64,000 bases of DNA from Deinococcus radiotolerans (GCF_014647435.1 NZ_BMPE01000002.1:310001-374000); one strand, 5' to 3'. Positions 1 through 9,327 are shown, counted from the first letter of the stretch. Numbers and translations are program-made. The notes: a model not told the origin generated them from the letters alone.

Positions 1-639
1 CCAGATCTCCAGGAACCGCGCACTCTCGCGGGTCTCGGCGTACTCCGCCCAGGTGTCATTCCCGTACTTCGGGCCCCGGTCATAGAAGATCTCGCTGCAC
101 GGCCCGCACGGTCCGTTCGGTCCTTCCTTCGGCGCGTCCGCCGGCCAGAAGTTCTCATCCGCCCCGAACCGCAGGATGTGATCCGCCGGCAGACCATTCA
201 CCTCGGTCCAGATGCGGAAGGCTTCCTCGTCCTCCTCATAGATGGTCACGTACAGCCGCGCGCGGTCCAGACCCAGCCACTCCGGGCTGGTCAGGAACTC
301 CCACGCCCACGTCAGCGACTCCTGCTTGAAGTAATCGCCGAAAGAGAAGTTCCCCAACATTTCCAGCAGCGAACAGTGCCGCAGCGTCCGGCCCACGTTC
401 TCAATATCCCCGATCCGCAGGCACTTCTGCGCCGTCGTCACGCGCTTGTTCGCCACGCCATCAAACACCGCCGGGGCACCCATGAACTGATCCTTGAACG
501 GCTGCATCCCCGCCACCGTGAACAGCGTCGTCGGATCAGGCGCGACCGTGCTGTAACTCGGCAACCGCAGGTGCCCCTTCCCCTCAAAGAACTGCAGGTA
601 CTTCTCCCGAATCTGCGCCGTCGTCAGCGAAACCGTCAT
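1..639 (-). CDS. alaS: Alanyl-tRNA synthetase, N-terminal part (3' end outside window)
   Basis: Class II aminoacyl-tRNA synthetase that charges tRNA-Ala in the cytoplasm. The visible 213 residues are the N-terminal catalytic core: GMQPFKDQFMG near residue 40, a typical AlaRS RHCSLLEMLGNFSFGDYFK stretch, and GPNGPCGPCSEI close to the window edge, all hallmark AlaRS segments. The remaining editing and C-terminal domains lie beyond base 1. The ATG at 639 is the start because a TAGACT box lies exactly 7 nt upstream, so the message is probably leaderless. Family identity is secure; only the length is unknown here. Confidence 0.97.
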   Translation of the reverse strand, partial: MTVSLTTAQIREKYLQFFEGKGHLRLPSYSTVAPDPTTLFTVAGMQPFKDQFMGAPAVFDGVANKRVTTAQKCLRIGDIENVGRTLRHCSLLEMLGNFSFGDYFKQESLTWAWEFLTSPEWLGLDRARLYVTIYEEDEEAFRIWTEVNGLPADHILRFGADENFWPADAPKEGPNGPCGPCSEIFYDRGPKYGNDTWAEYAETRESARFLEIW

Positions 640-646
640 AACGCAA

Positions 647-652
647 AGTCTA
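647..652 (-). promoter_or_regulatory. -10 box of alaS, leaderless type
   Basis: TAGACT on the minus strand with a 7-nt gap to the alaS ATG. No clear -35 is seen. The spacing matches the leaderless pattern repeated across the window. Confidence 0.6.
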
Positions 653-726
653 GCGCGCCCACCCAGAACGCACACCCTGCCTAACAGACGGCCCACGCGC
701 ACGCCGACTGGCCTACCCAGGCAGAC

Positions 727-755
727 AAAAACGCCCAGGCAGGACGCCCAGGCGT
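727..755 (-). terminator. Probable terminator of the hydrolase/lipoprotein unit
   Basis: On the minus strand, after the stop at 770, ACGCC (755-751) can pair with GGCGT (735-731), followed by a run of five T. The stem is short with possible G-U extensions, so this is a moderate call. Confidence 0.45.
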
Positions 756-769
756 AAGCAGACGGAGCT

Positions 770-1399
770 TCACCGCAACGGAACCCGCTTGAATCCCGAG
801 CCCGTCCACACCAGCTTCAACACGTCCAGACGATCCCCACATGTGTACTCGCTATTCGCCAGAACCGTACACTTTGCGAGCAGCCGGGCGTCATCTGGTT
901 TCAGGGAGATCACGATGCTCGTCCCGAACCTTGGTAGGTTCACTGACGTCCGCACCGGACCTTTCGGATTGACGCCCGTGATCTTTCTGTAAAACGCCTC
1001 AGCGTCTGTAGATGAAACCCGCAAAATATTGGTGATGTTTCGCAGTTTGAACGCTGAATCAAACATATATAACGCCTGCACATCCTCATCTCCACGATAA
1101 CGGTTTAAACCCACCGCGCCAGACCCACCCTTTCCATTCCAGACGGTGAATTCAAGATAGCCGCCTTCGGCGAGATCGAGGATTGCGTACTGATTTTTGC
1201 GGTCTACCATGCTATTGGGAGAAGTTAATAATCTAGCCCTTGATGAGGACGTTAGGGTTTGCATTTTTACTATTTCTGGATCATACTTAAGAATTGGTAT
1301 TGCGTATGGGGGCAGAATTTGCCACATAGAATCTATGCTGACTGCGCCGCTGATTGAGCATGAAGCAAGTATGGCAAAACTACTAATGAATATCTTCAT
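770..1399 (-). CDS. Small predicted lipoprotein, candidate immunity partner of the upstream cell-wall hydrolase
   Basis: 209-residue protein with an N-terminal hydrophobic stretch and a lipobox-like L-A-S-C at about residues 11-14, so probably a lipoprotein outside the cytoplasmic membrane. No family recognised. Its ATG directly follows the TAA of the hydrolase gene (0 nt between them), which indicates one transcript and likely translational coupling. The first third is AT-rich like the hydrolase C-terminal part, whereas the C-terminal third returns to the GC-rich composition of the chromosome. A secreted protein encoded directly behind a peptidoglycan hydrolase fits an immunity role, but this rests on context only; it could also be an unrelated envelope protein. 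Confidence 0.7.
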   Translation of the reverse strand: MKIFISSFAILASCSISGAVSIDSMWQILPPYAIPILKYDPEIVKMQTLTSSSRARLLTSPNSMVDRKNQYAILDLAEGGYLEFTVWNGKGGSGAVGLNRYRGDEDVQALYMFDSAFKLRNITNILRVSSTDAEAFYRKITGVNPKGPVRTSVNLPRFGTSIVISLKPDDARLLAKCTVLANSEYTCGDRLDVLKLVWTGSGFKRVPLR

Positions 1400-3256
1400 T
1401 TATTTCCTCTCAAACGCAGCAATCCAATGAAATGTAAACTTACTGACCTGATTCCAGGGGAAAACTGTATCTTCGCCAACTCCCGCCTCTTTGGTTTTTC
1501 CATTGAGATTTCCATTATAACTTCCTGTAACGTTGCTCGGCCTGTAGTTCAACAGGCTGGGCAGCCTGCCGTAGGGGTCGTCAACTGTGATGCCCTCGTT
1601 TGTGATTGACTGGAGTCTAATAATATGGCCGTTCAGGCTCATCATAACTCCATTGCCATTTCTTAAACATGGAAGAATCTCATCTTTCCACTCAGTGTAG
1701 TCGCCTCTAAACTTGTCCTTTCGCATTACCTTCCTCGCTTTAAGCTCTCGAGCGACACCTTCCCAACCGCCCTCTGTTGTTCTGGGCGGCAAGCTGTTTT
1801 TACGTCTCACATTCTCTAGGAAATCCTCATACTGGCCATCGGAAGGATTTTCTATGCCCAATGTTTCCATAACCATTGTTAGAGATGTCAAATTACACAT
1901 AATATCGCCTATAGGCTTACCCGTATAGATCACCCAATGAGTTTTTCCATCCCGACCTGTATAGGACCATCGGTCGGACTGCAAGCCAATGGATTGATTG
2001 TTCCTCTGATTGCGATAAGGTATCTTAGTTTGAAGTATTTCGAATAAATCGCCCTTCATCTTATTATCTTGTAATTTAACTATCAAAGAGCGAGCCAGGT
2101 TTATTTCTTTTATGGTATAGGCTTTTTTGTATGAATTGAGATTGATGAGTTTATCCAGCTGATCTGGAGGTGTCGAAGATTTTGCACTCTGACTTCCTCC
2201 AACCGCTGCTTGTGACTGAGAACTGCCTGCGGCGACCGATATGGTCTTCTCGACATCAATCCCACATCCTCTCATGATTGCGATTAGACTTTCTGCGTAT
2301 GCCCCTGGTTTGCCTGTATTGGCATACCCGGCTCTATCTATTGCGTATGCCGCCTCCCTCAAGGTCTTTGCCTCAAAATATCCAGCTTTTGCATATCTTG
2401 GATTATCAATTGTAAAATTCGCTCGAGCTATAAATGCGTCTGCATAATCTTTATAATCAGCAAAAGGTTCCATTTTGTTAACTAATCTTTGAAGCCTTGG
2501 ATCCCACTCCTTTGTTGGTGCAAATGTTCTGGGCCTGTTAGGGTCAAATTCTTTAATTCCAAATACGTTGTTCTTTCCTGAGTGTGATTGTCCCCATCCT
2601 GACTCGGTGGCCCACTGTGCAGCAATAAGCTCGGGGTGCGGCACCCCTAAACTCCGGAATGATTTAACGATATTAAAAAATACTTCGTGTCGGTCCTTCT
2701 TCACCATTGTTTTTGGCGTGTAATTTGAAGAATTAAGAGCGGCGATTACACTCTGGGAAACTTTGGATCTATCTATATGCGCCGTCTGCGCTGGACTTTC
2801 CGTATTCTCAACTGAAGGTGTCTGAGTTAAAACCGTTGCAGGAGCGCGCGTAGGGAGAAGTGCAACTGGAATAGCTGAAAGTGTCAAACTCGAGGCTTTG
2901 AAGGCACCAGATGCAGTTTCATTGGAGAAATTGCTGGTGACAGTCTTACCGTCCGGGCTGATCTTCCCCTGAAACTCGGCATTATTTTCCGTGCCTTGTA
3001 GGTTGAAGGTGTTGTCGTCGCGGAGTTGCCCTTCAAGGTGCCAGCCTCTGCCTTGGCCGGGGGTGGCCTGGTAGCGGGCGGTGAGGTGGCCGTTGGGTTG
3101 GCGGATGATGCGGAGTTGGAAGGTGATGCCGTTGGCGGTGCCACGGAAGGTGCGTTGCCAGCTCTGGGTGCCTGCTTTGAGAGGGCGGGGTGCGGCTGGG
3201 GTGGGGGTTTTGGGTTGGGGTGCTTTGCCGGTGAGGGGCTCTCTGGTGTCGAACAT
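1400..3256 (-). CDS. Glucosaminidase plus C39-like peptidase fusion, candidate cell-wall-degrading effector
   Basis: 618 residues with no signal peptide. A Pro-rich start is followed by a small beta-rich domain (about 33-126) of unknown function and a linker. Next comes a GH73-type glucosaminidase domain (about 185-335; acid candidate E218 in ATESGWGQ, then NNVFGIKEF). At about 413-618 lies a papain-fold C39-like peptidase domain (C454 in MCNLTSLTMV, H544 in NGHII, D559/D560 in VDDPYG). Both catalytic domains usually act on peptidoglycan or peptides. Codons for roughly residues 1-95 are GC-rich; the rest is strikingly AT-rich, suggesting a replaced C-terminal cargo. GGAGG lies 4 nt before the ATG. 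A cytoplasmic autolysin exported by another route is the main alternative to an interbacterial effector. Confidence 0.85.
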   Translation of the reverse strand: MFDTREPLTGKAPQPKTPTPAAPRPLKAGTQSWQRTFRGTANGITFQLRIIRQPNGHLTARYQATPGQGRGWHLEGQLRDDNTFNLQGTENNAEFQGKISPDGKTVTSNFSNETASGAFKASSLTLSAIPVALLPTRAPATVLTQTPSVENTESPAQTAHIDRSKVSQSVIAALNSSNYTPKTMVKKDRHEVFFNIVKSFRSLGVPHPELIAAQWATESGWGQSHSGKNNVFGIKEFDPNRPRTFAPTKEWDPRLQRLVNKMEPFADYKDYADAFIARANFTIDNPRYAKAGYFEAKTLREAAYAIDRAGYANTGKPGAYAESLIAIMRGCGIDVEKTISVAAGSSQSQAAVGGSQSAKSSTPPDQLDKLINLNSYKKAYTIKEINLARSLIVKLQDNKMKGDLFEILQTKIPYRNQRNNQSIGLQSDRWSYTGRDGKTHWVIYTGKPIGDIMCNLTSLTMVMETLGIENPSDGQYEDFLENVRRKNSLPPRTTEGGWEGVARELKARKVMRKDKFRGDYTEWKDEILPCLRNGNGVMMSLNGHIIRLQSITNEGITVDDPYGRLPSLLNYRPSNVTGSYNGNLNGKTKEAGVGEDTVFPWNQVSKFTFHWIAAFERK

Positions 3257-3280
3257 GTGACCTCCGGTTCAGTTAGGGTA
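3257..3280 (-). promoter_or_regulatory. Promoter -10 and strong RBS of the hydrolase gene
   Basis: TACCCT (-10 candidate, 3280-3275) followed by GGAGG (3265-3261) 4 nt before the ATG at 3256. Unlike many neighbours this gene has a short leader with a clear Shine-Dalgarno. Confidence 0.45.
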
Positions 3281-3301
3281 CCGGGCGGTGTACTGTGGGT
3301 G

Positions 3302-3317
3302 TGCCTCATGTGAGGCA
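3302..3317. repeat. 16-bp palindrome upstream of the hydrolase gene
   Basis: TGCCTCA-tg-TGAGGCA, perfect 7-bp arms. It lies about 25 bp upstream of the -10 candidate and could be an operator; it also abuts the hairpin at 3315-3345. Confidence 0.4.
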
Positions 3318-3351
3318 GGCCCGGTCACTGGTGTGCCGGGCCTGCTGTTTT
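3315..3351. terminator. Hairpin after the response regulator gene
   Basis: Perfect 10-bp stem GCAGGCCCGG / CCGGGCCTGC with an 11-nt loop. The T-rich tail (TGTTTT) is on the plus strand, but the position just past the stop at 3359 suits the leftward gene. Confidence 0.5.
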
Positions 3352-3358
3352 GTCTGTG

Positions 3359-4393
3359 TCAGTCGAGGTCGACGGCCCACCATGCTTCGCGTTGCGCGGC
3401 GAGGCGGGCGCGGGGGTCGCCGATGGTGTCGAGTGCTTTGGCGAGGCCCTGCCAGTCGTGTTCGCTCATGGGGTCGATGGCCAGCGCGCGTTGGTGGAAC
3501 TGGGCGGCGTCGCGGTCGCGTCCGGCGGAGGTGGCGGCGCGGGCGGCAATGCCGAGGAGGGTGAGTTGTTTCTGTTCGAGGCGGGCGCGGACGTCGTCGG
3601 CCCAGGGGCTGTCGGTGCCGGGAAGGTAGTGGCCGTACTGCGCGACGAGTTCACGGAGTTCTTCGAGGCCCAGGCTGCCCTGTTCGGCCTGCGCGGCGAG
3701 CAGTTCGAAGCGTTGCACGTCGTATTCGGGGTTCAGGTCGCTGGCGAGGGCGTAGCGGCGGTTGGTGCTGACGACGGCTTCGTTGCTTAAGGACCGGCGC
3801 AGGCGGTGCAGGGTGGTGTGGAAGAGGCTGCTGGCGCGCGCCTCGTCCTTTTCGGGCCAGAGGGCCTCGGCGGCTTCCCAGCTGGTGACTTCTTTGTGTT
3901 CCAGCAGGTAGAAGAACAGTTCGAGGGCTTTGCGGCTGACCCAGGTGACGGTGCTGCCTTTCCAGATGACCTGGGCGGTGCCGAGGCCTTTGGCCTGCAT
4001 CTGGTTTTCGTTCTGCTGGTTCAGGCCGGCGCGGCGCAGCCGAGCGTCGATGGCGCCGGTGAGGTCCTGGGGGGTGAAGGGTTTGGGCAGGTAGTCGTCC
4101 GCGCCGAGGTTCATGCCGCGCCGGACGTCGCCGCGTTCGGCGTGGCTGGAGAGCAGCATGAAGGGGAGGCTGGCGTGTTGTTCGTGCGCGCGGACTTTCT
4201 CCAGGAATTCCAGGCCGGTCATGTAGGGCATGACGACGTCGCTGATGACGAGGTCGGGCGTGAAGACTTTCAGGAGGTCGAGGGCTTCGACGGGGTGGGT
4301 GCTGGTGCGCACCTCGTGCCCGGCGCGGGAGAGGATCACGCTGACAAGCTTGAGGATGGCGGCGTCGTCATCCACCACGAGGATGCGGGGCAT
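3359..4393 (-). CDS. Response regulator with SARP-like winged helix and BTAD output
   Basis: 344 residues. An N-terminal receiver domain (1-120) carries the acidic triad VVDDD (8-10), phospho-acceptor D52 in VISDVVMP, and a conserved Lys in YLPKPF near 103. It is followed by a winged-helix DNA-binding segment (about 140-220, with [12 protein letters not shown] and [15 protein letters not shown]) and a helical BTAD-type domain to the C-terminus. This REC-SARP/BTAD layout regulates transcription in response to a sensor kinase. No histidine kinase lies beside it, so the partner is elsewhere. It diverges from the amidohydrolase gene with only 63 bp between starts; both have their own -10 box. The regulon cannot be read from the sequence. 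Confidence 0.88.
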   Translation of the reverse strand: MPRILVVDDDAAILKLVSVILSRAGHEVRTSTHPVEALDLLKVFTPDLVISDVVMPYMTGLEFLEKVRAHEQHASLPFMLLSSHAERGDVRRGMNLGADDYLPKPFTPQDLTGAIDARLRRAGLNQQNENQMQAKGLGTAQVIWKGSTVTWVSRKALELFFYLLEHKEVTSWEAAEALWPEKDEARASSLFHTTLHRLRRSLSNEAVVSTNRRYALASDLNPEYDVQRFELLAAQAEQGSLGLEELRELVAQYGHYLPGTDSPWADDVRARLEQKQLTLLGIAARAATSAGRDRDAAQFHQRALAIDPMSEHDWQGLAKALDTIGDPRARLAAQREAWWAVDLD

Positions 4394-4399
4394 GCGCTG

Positions 4400-4405
4400 A
4401 GTCTA
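4400..4405 (-). promoter_or_regulatory. -10 box of the SARP-like response regulator
   Basis: TAGACT on the minus strand, 6 nt before the ATG at 4393; leaderless spacing. Confidence 0.55.
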
Positions 4406-4442
4406 ACAGGCGCGGGGTGGGGCGGGGGTGGCGTGCGTGGCG

Positions 4443-4448
4443 TAGGCT
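4443..4448 (+). promoter_or_regulatory. -10 box of the amidohydrolase gene
   Basis: TAGGCT, 8 nt before the ATG at 4457; divergent to the box at 4400-4405. Confidence 0.5.
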
Positions 4449-4456
4449 GGGCGGGC

Positions 4457-5959
4457 ATGGGAACTCAGGATGTGCAGGTCGTGGTGGCGCGCGTGTGGAC
4501 GCTGGATGACGCGCGGCCGGAGGTGGGCGCGGTGCTGGTGGGGGGTGGGCGCGTGCTGGCGGTGGGTTCGCGGGAGGAGATGCGGGCGCTCGCGCCGGGT
4601 GCGGGGGTGCTGGATCACCGGGATCTGCTGCTCACGCCGGGTTTGGCGGAGGCGCACATTCACCTCGTGACGTACGGGTTCTCGTTGTCGCAGGTGAGTC
4701 TGCATGGGGCGCGGAGTGTTGCGGAGGTGCAGGCGCGCGTGGCGCAGCAGGTGATGAACACGCCGCCCGGCACGTGGATTCGTGGTGGGGGGTTCCTGCT
4801 GTCGGAACTGGGTCTGGGTGGGTACCCGTCGGCGGCGCTGCTGGATGAGGTGAGTCCGCATCATCCGGTGATGCTGTACTCGCGGGACTTGCACCTGAGC
4901 TGGGTGAACAGCGCGGCGCTGCGGCTGGCCGGGATTCACGAGGGCACGCCGGACCCGGAGGGGGGGCGGGTCGTGCGCCCGCTGGGCTGCCTGCTGGAGC
5001 ACTCCTCGGATCTGGTGGCGCGCGTGATTCCCGCACCCAAGGAGGCGGATTACCTGGCGGCGGCGCGGGCGGGCGCGGAGGACCTGGCCGCGCGGGGGTA
5101 CGTGAGTGCGCACACCATGGCCTTTGAGGCGTCCGAGGCGCCCCGGGCGCTGCAGACCCTGGCGCAGCGGGGCGAGTTGCCGCTGCGCGTGTGGGCGTGC
5201 CTGCCGCATGACCGGCTGGGGCACGCGCGGGCGCTGGGGCTGGCGCGCGCGCCGGGCGGGCTGTTCCAGTGGGGTGGCGTGAAGTTCTTCGCGGATGGCG
5301 CGCTGGGAAGCCGCACGGCGTGGCTGCACGCGCCGGGCTTCGCGGACGGCTCCGGGACAGGCATGCCGCTGGACCCGCCGGACCTCATCGCGGCGCTGGG
5401 CCGTGAGGCGATCGAGCTGGGCCTGACGCCCGTCACGCACGCGATCGGGGACCGCGCGAACACCGAGGTGCTGGACGCGTACGACACGCTGCGCCCGCAC
5501 GCCGAGGCGCGCGGCATCCGCCTGCGCGTCGAGCACGCCCAGCATCTGCGCGCGCAGGACCTGCCGCGTTTCCGGGGCCTGACGGCCAGTGTGCAGCCCA
5601 TTCATCTGCAGGCGGATGGCCCGATGATCCGTGAGCTGATGCCGCACCTGGAGGGCCTCAGTTACGCCTTCCGGTCCCTGAAGGAGGCCGGGGCGGTCCT
5701 GGCGTTTGGCAGTGACGCGCCGGTCGCCCCGCCCGAGTACCGCGCGAACTTTGCGGCGGCGATCACGCGCGTGGATGACAGCGGGGCGCGCCTCGCGCCG
5801 GACCAGGCGCTGACGGAGCATGAGGTCCTGTGGGCGCACACGCGCGGGCCCGCCCTGGCGGCGGGCTGGGACGATGAGGGCGTCATCCGGCCCGGGTCCC
5901 GCGCGGCGTTCACCCTGTGGGATCGCCTGGGCGGGAACGCGCGGGCGCTGGTGCTGTGA
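4457..5959 (+). CDS. Amidohydrolase, YtcJ-like family
   Basis: 500-residue metal-dependent amidohydrolase of the YtcJ group (amidohydrolase_3). Metal-binding and family signatures appear in order: AEAHIHL near residue 67, [14 protein letters not shown] mid-protein, [18 protein letters not shown], and [13 protein letters not shown] near the C-terminus. Such enzymes hydrolyse C-N bonds of amides or formamides in the cytoplasm; the substrate cannot be assigned. An upstream in-frame extension exists but overlaps the divergent regulator gene; the ATG at 4457 preceded by TAGGCT is the sensible start. It ends just before a strong hairpin shared with the convergent lipoprotein gene. Confidence 0.9.
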   Translation: MGTQDVQVVVARVWTLDDARPEVGAVLVGGGRVLAVGSREEMRALAPGAGVLDHRDLLLTPGLAEAHIHLVTYGFSLSQVSLHGARSVAEVQARVAQQVMNTPPGTWIRGGGFLLSELGLGGYPSAALLDEVSPHHPVMLYSRDLHLSWVNSAALRLAGIHEGTPDPEGGRVVRPLGCLLEHSSDLVARVIPAPKEADYLAAARAGAEDLAARGYVSAHTMAFEASEAPRALQTLAQRGELPLRVWACLPHDRLGHARALGLARAPGGLFQWGGVKFFADGALGSRTAWLHAPGFADGSGTGMPLDPPDLIAALGREAIELGLTPVTHAIGDRANTEVLDAYDTLRPHAEARGIRLRVEHAQHLRAQDLPRFRGLTASVQPIHLQADGPMIRELMPHLEGLSYAFRSLKEAGAVLAFGSDAPVAPPEYRANFAAAITRVDDSGARLAPDQALTEHEVLWAHTRGPALAAGWDDEGVIRPGSRAAFTLWDRLGGNARALVL

Positions 5960-5962
5960 ACT

Positions 5963-6000
5963 CAGGCAGGCTCAGGTCACGTGGGGCCGGGGCCTGCCTG
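5963..6000. terminator. Convergent terminator hairpin
   Basis: CAGGCAGGC / GCCTGCCTG, 9-bp perfect stem with a 20-nt loop and a TTGTT tail on the plus strand, between two convergent genes. Confidence 0.6.
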
Positions 6001-6004
6001 TTGT

Positions 6005-8035
6005 TCAGCAGAAGAAGAAGCAGATGATGTCAGAGATGACGTCCGCGGCGAAGCCGAGGCCGCCCAGCAGGGCTTCCAGGGCGTCTGAGGAGAGACTGAA
6101 CAGGTCTTTCAGGGCGTTGGCGATGTCCTGCGCCGAGAAGCCCAGCGCCTTGAGCAGTGAGCCCACGACGTCCGCGCCGAGGCCCAGCGCGCTTTTCAGG
6201 GCGGCGGCGATGTCGCCTGCGCTGAAGCCCAGGCCCTTGAGAAGCGTGGCGACGGCGTCCCCGGCCAGTCCGTACGCGGTGCTCAGGGCGCCCGCGATGG
6301 CCTCGGCCCCGAAGCCCGCGGCTTTCAGCAGCCCGCCCGTCACGTCGCTGGTCAGGCTGAGCACGGTCTGCAGGGCTGTGGCGATCTGACCGGCGCCGTA
6401 CCCGAGGCCCTTGAGGATGCCGGTCAGGGCGTCATTTGACAGCGAGAAGAGACTGCTAAGCGCGCCGGTGATGAGGTTCAGGCCGAAGCCCAGCCCCTTG
6501 AGGATGCCCCCCACGGCGTCCGCGCCCAGGTTGAAGACGGTCTTCAGAGCGGTGGTGATGCCCGTGATGTCGATGCCCACGCCCTTAAGCAGGGCGGCGA
6601 CCGCGTCGGCCGGCAGGAAGAACACGTCCTTGAGGGTCTGGGCGATCACGGTCGCGCCGAAGCTCAGGCCGTTGAGGATGGTGGTCACGGCGCCCGCGGA
6701 GAGGCCCAGCACGGTCTTGAACGCCCCGGCGATCGCGTCCGCGCCGAAGCCGACGCCCTTGAGGATGCCGCCGATCACGTCGGCGTTCAGGCTGAGCACC
6801 TGACTGAGCGCGCCCGTGATGGCGTCCGCGCCGAAATTCAGGCCCTGCAGGATGCCGCCGATGGCCTGGCCGCCCAGGCTGTACACGCTGCTCAGGGCGC
6901 CCGTGATGGCGTTCGCGCCGAAACTCAGGGCGTTGAGCACGGCGCCGGTCGCGGCGCCCGTCAGGGCGTACACAACCTTCATGGCGCCCGCGATCGCGTC
7001 CGCGCCGAAACCGAGTCCCTTGAGGATGGTGCCGGTGGCCAGGTCGGCCAGCGAGTACACGACCTTCATGGCGCTGGCAATGTCGGTGGCGACGAAGCCG
7101 ACCGTCTTGAGCACCGCGGCGTTCGCGGCGTCCCCCAGGGCATACACGCTCTGAAGGGCTGTGGATACCGCTGTGACGCCGTACCCGACCGCTTTAAGCA
7201 GGGTGGCGTTGGCCAGGTCGCTCAGCCCGTACACGGTGTTCAGGGCCCGGGCGGTCTGCGTGCCCGTGTAGTCCACGCGGAACAGCACGTCGGCGTTCTG
7301 CGCATCGGTCAGGGTGAACACGGTTTTCAGGGCGGCGGCCGTGTCCTCGGACGTGAAGTTCAGGTTTTTCAGGATCTGCCCGGTCACGTCGGCTGCCACG
7401 CCGAATTCCGTCCGGATGGCCTGCGCGATCTGCGTGGCGGTCTGCCCGGCCGCTTTCAGGAAGTACGCGCGGATGACCGGGTTCTTCTGAATCTGCACCT
7501 TGATGGGCAGGGTCCGGCTCGGGTTGATGGCGACGAGTGCGTTCCCGGCCGTGCGGTCGTTCTTCTCGATGCCCAGCGTGTACGAGGACACGAGCAGGGT
7601 GCCGACCGACACGGAGATGCGGACGGTGTTGCCCGGGGTCACGCCGCTCTTCCCGGCCGCCCAGGACGTGACGTACGTGACGCCGTCTTTGTCCAGCGTG
7701 ATCTGCCCCGCGGCGCCGGTCAGGGTGGACAGCGTGGTGCAGGCGCTGCCGGTCACCTTGCAGACGGTGACGGACAGCCACGGCAGGAGGCTGCTGTCCA
7801 GGTTGGGCAGGCTGGCCACGCCGTTGACCAGCGGGTCGCGGAAGGCCAGGGCGCTGCTGAAGGTGGGGATCGGGACGGTCTGGGCGCTGAGAACTGCGCC
7901 CGCTGGGGCCTGCGTCACCGTGGTCTCCCGGGGGGCTGCCGCTGCTGGGGCCGCCGGGGCGGGGTGCTGCCCGCAACTGCTGACGAGCAGGCTGATGGAC
8001 AGGGCAATGAAGCTCAGGGAGTGCCGTCTGGACAT
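6005..8035 (-). CDS. Lipoprotein made of about sixteen 29-residue helical repeats
   Basis: 676 residues. The signal peptide ends in a lipobox (V-S-S-C, Cys at about 21), so it is probably a surface or periplasm-like lipoprotein. After an Ala/Pro-rich linker and a beta-rich region (about 45-180), the protein consists of 16 full and one partial copy of a 29-residue unit of the type L-K-G-L-G-F-x-A-x-x-I-A-x-A-L-K-x-V-x-x-L-x-x-D-A. Each unit should form two short amphipathic helices, giving a solenoid. The C-terminus is Cys- and Phe-rich (ICFFFC). AGGAGGG precedes the ATG by 5 nt. Similar repeats are known in large secreted proteins, but no function is established to my knowledge. Binding or scaffolding is a guess. 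Confidence 0.85.
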   Translation of the reverse strand: MSRRHSLSFIALSISLLVSSCGQHPAPAAPAAAAPRETTVTQAPAGAVLSAQTVPIPTFSSALAFRDPLVNGVASLPNLDSSLLPWLSVTVCKVTGSACTTLSTLTGAAGQITLDKDGVTYVTSWAAGKSGVTPGNTVRISVSVGTLLVSSYTLGIEKNDRTAGNALVAINPSRTLPIKVQIQKNPVIRAYFLKAAGQTATQIAQAIRTEFGVAADVTGQILKNLNFTSEDTAAALKTVFTLTDAQNADVLFRVDYTGTQTARALNTVYGLSDLANATLLKAVGYGVTAVSTALQSVYALGDAANAAVLKTVGFVATDIASAMKVVYSLADLATGTILKGLGFGADAIAGAMKVVYALTGAATGAVLNALSFGANAITGALSSVYSLGGQAIGGILQGLNFGADAITGALSQVLSLNADVIGGILKGVGFGADAIAGAFKTVLGLSAGAVTTILNGLSFGATVIAQTLKDVFFLPADAVAALLKGVGIDITGITTALKTVFNLGADAVGGILKGLGFGLNLITGALSSLFSLSNDALTGILKGLGYGAGQIATALQTVLSLTSDVTGGLLKAAGFGAEAIAGALSTAYGLAGDAVATLLKGLGFSAGDIAAALKSALGLGADVVGSLLKALGFSAQDIANALKDLFSLSSDALEALLGGLGFAADVISDIICFFFC

Positions 8036-8219
8036 GGTGTCCCTCCTGTGAACGTCAAGGCTGGTGACGGGCCGCCGCGCGGTAGATCAGGTCTGGGTGC
8101 GGGTTCAGGGCGTCTGCTCGGGCTGGCCTTGGCCCGCGCGGCGTCACGGACCGGTACCGTCGTCCAGTCAGGGGACGGTCCGGAGGAGGCGCTGGGCGGT
8201 CCCCGTGTCAGATGAAGAT

Positions 8220-8233
8220 GATCTCAGGAGATC
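8220..8233. repeat. Perfect inverted repeat GATCTC-ag-GAGATC
   Basis: 6-bp perfect arms with a 2-bp centre, about 185 bp upstream of the lipoprotein gene; operator candidate. Confidence 0.4.
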
Positions 8234-8265
8234 AGGCGACAATATGGTAGACGATCAGCACAGCG

Positions 8266-8295
8266 TGACCTATCCCCCAATTGGGTGATGGGTCA
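8266..8295. repeat. 30-bp imperfect palindrome centred on AATT
   Basis: Arms TGACC.ATC.CCCAA / TTGGG.GAT.GGTCA are symmetric about 8280/8281, with only two non-complementary positions per arm (one of them a G-T). Good operator candidate for a dimeric regulator; the controlled gene is most likely the leftward lipoprotein. Confidence 0.45.
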
Positions 8296-8446
8296 TTTAT
8301 GGTTTAGGGCCAGGCAGCAGGAAGGCCGCGCCAGGGCAGGCGCATCAGATCAGCCCACAGGGTTCAGGCCGCATTCCAGTCACCCGCCAGCAGAGGGTGG
8401 AGACACGAGATAAGCCACGGCTGAGCCAGGGGGGCAGACAGGCGAG

Positions 8447-8485
8447 CGCGGTGAGTCCCCCAGTCACCCTGAGGAGCTCACCGCG
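8447..8485 (-). terminator. Hairpin downstream of yebC
   Basis: CGCGGTGAG / CTCACCGCG, 9-bp perfect stem starting 12 nt past the yebC stop; no T tail. Confidence 0.45.
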
Positions 8486-8496
8486 TGGCGCTGGTC

Positions 8497-9228
<732 letters not shown>

Positions 9229-9327
9229 GTTCAGGACTCTCCTTGCGTGAAACGGCGCCCACTCGGTAAGTCGGGGGCGCATGCAGGGAGCATTCTAGCG
9301 CAGGGGCCGCGCGGGCTGCGGGCCGGG

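Larger units (their letters stand above)
8036..8496. other. 461-bp intergenic region with palindromes, no gene seen
   Basis: Lies between the divergent side of the repeat lipoprotein gene and the 3' end of yebC. It holds the lipoprotein RBS, two inverted repeats near 8220-8295 and the yebC terminator; no convincing ORF or RNA gene was found. AT content rises locally around 8215-8310, as expected for a promoter or operator region. Confidence 0.6.

Noticed and set aside
1197..1430. Small plus-strand frames within the AT-rich block
   Set aside because: They oppose the lipoprotein/hydrolase genes, lack RBS and show no protein-like pattern.
4403..5839. 478-codon minus-strand frame opposite the amidohydrolase gene
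   Set aside because: Arg/His/Gln-rich shadow translation of a strongly GC3-biased gene; no RBS or domain.
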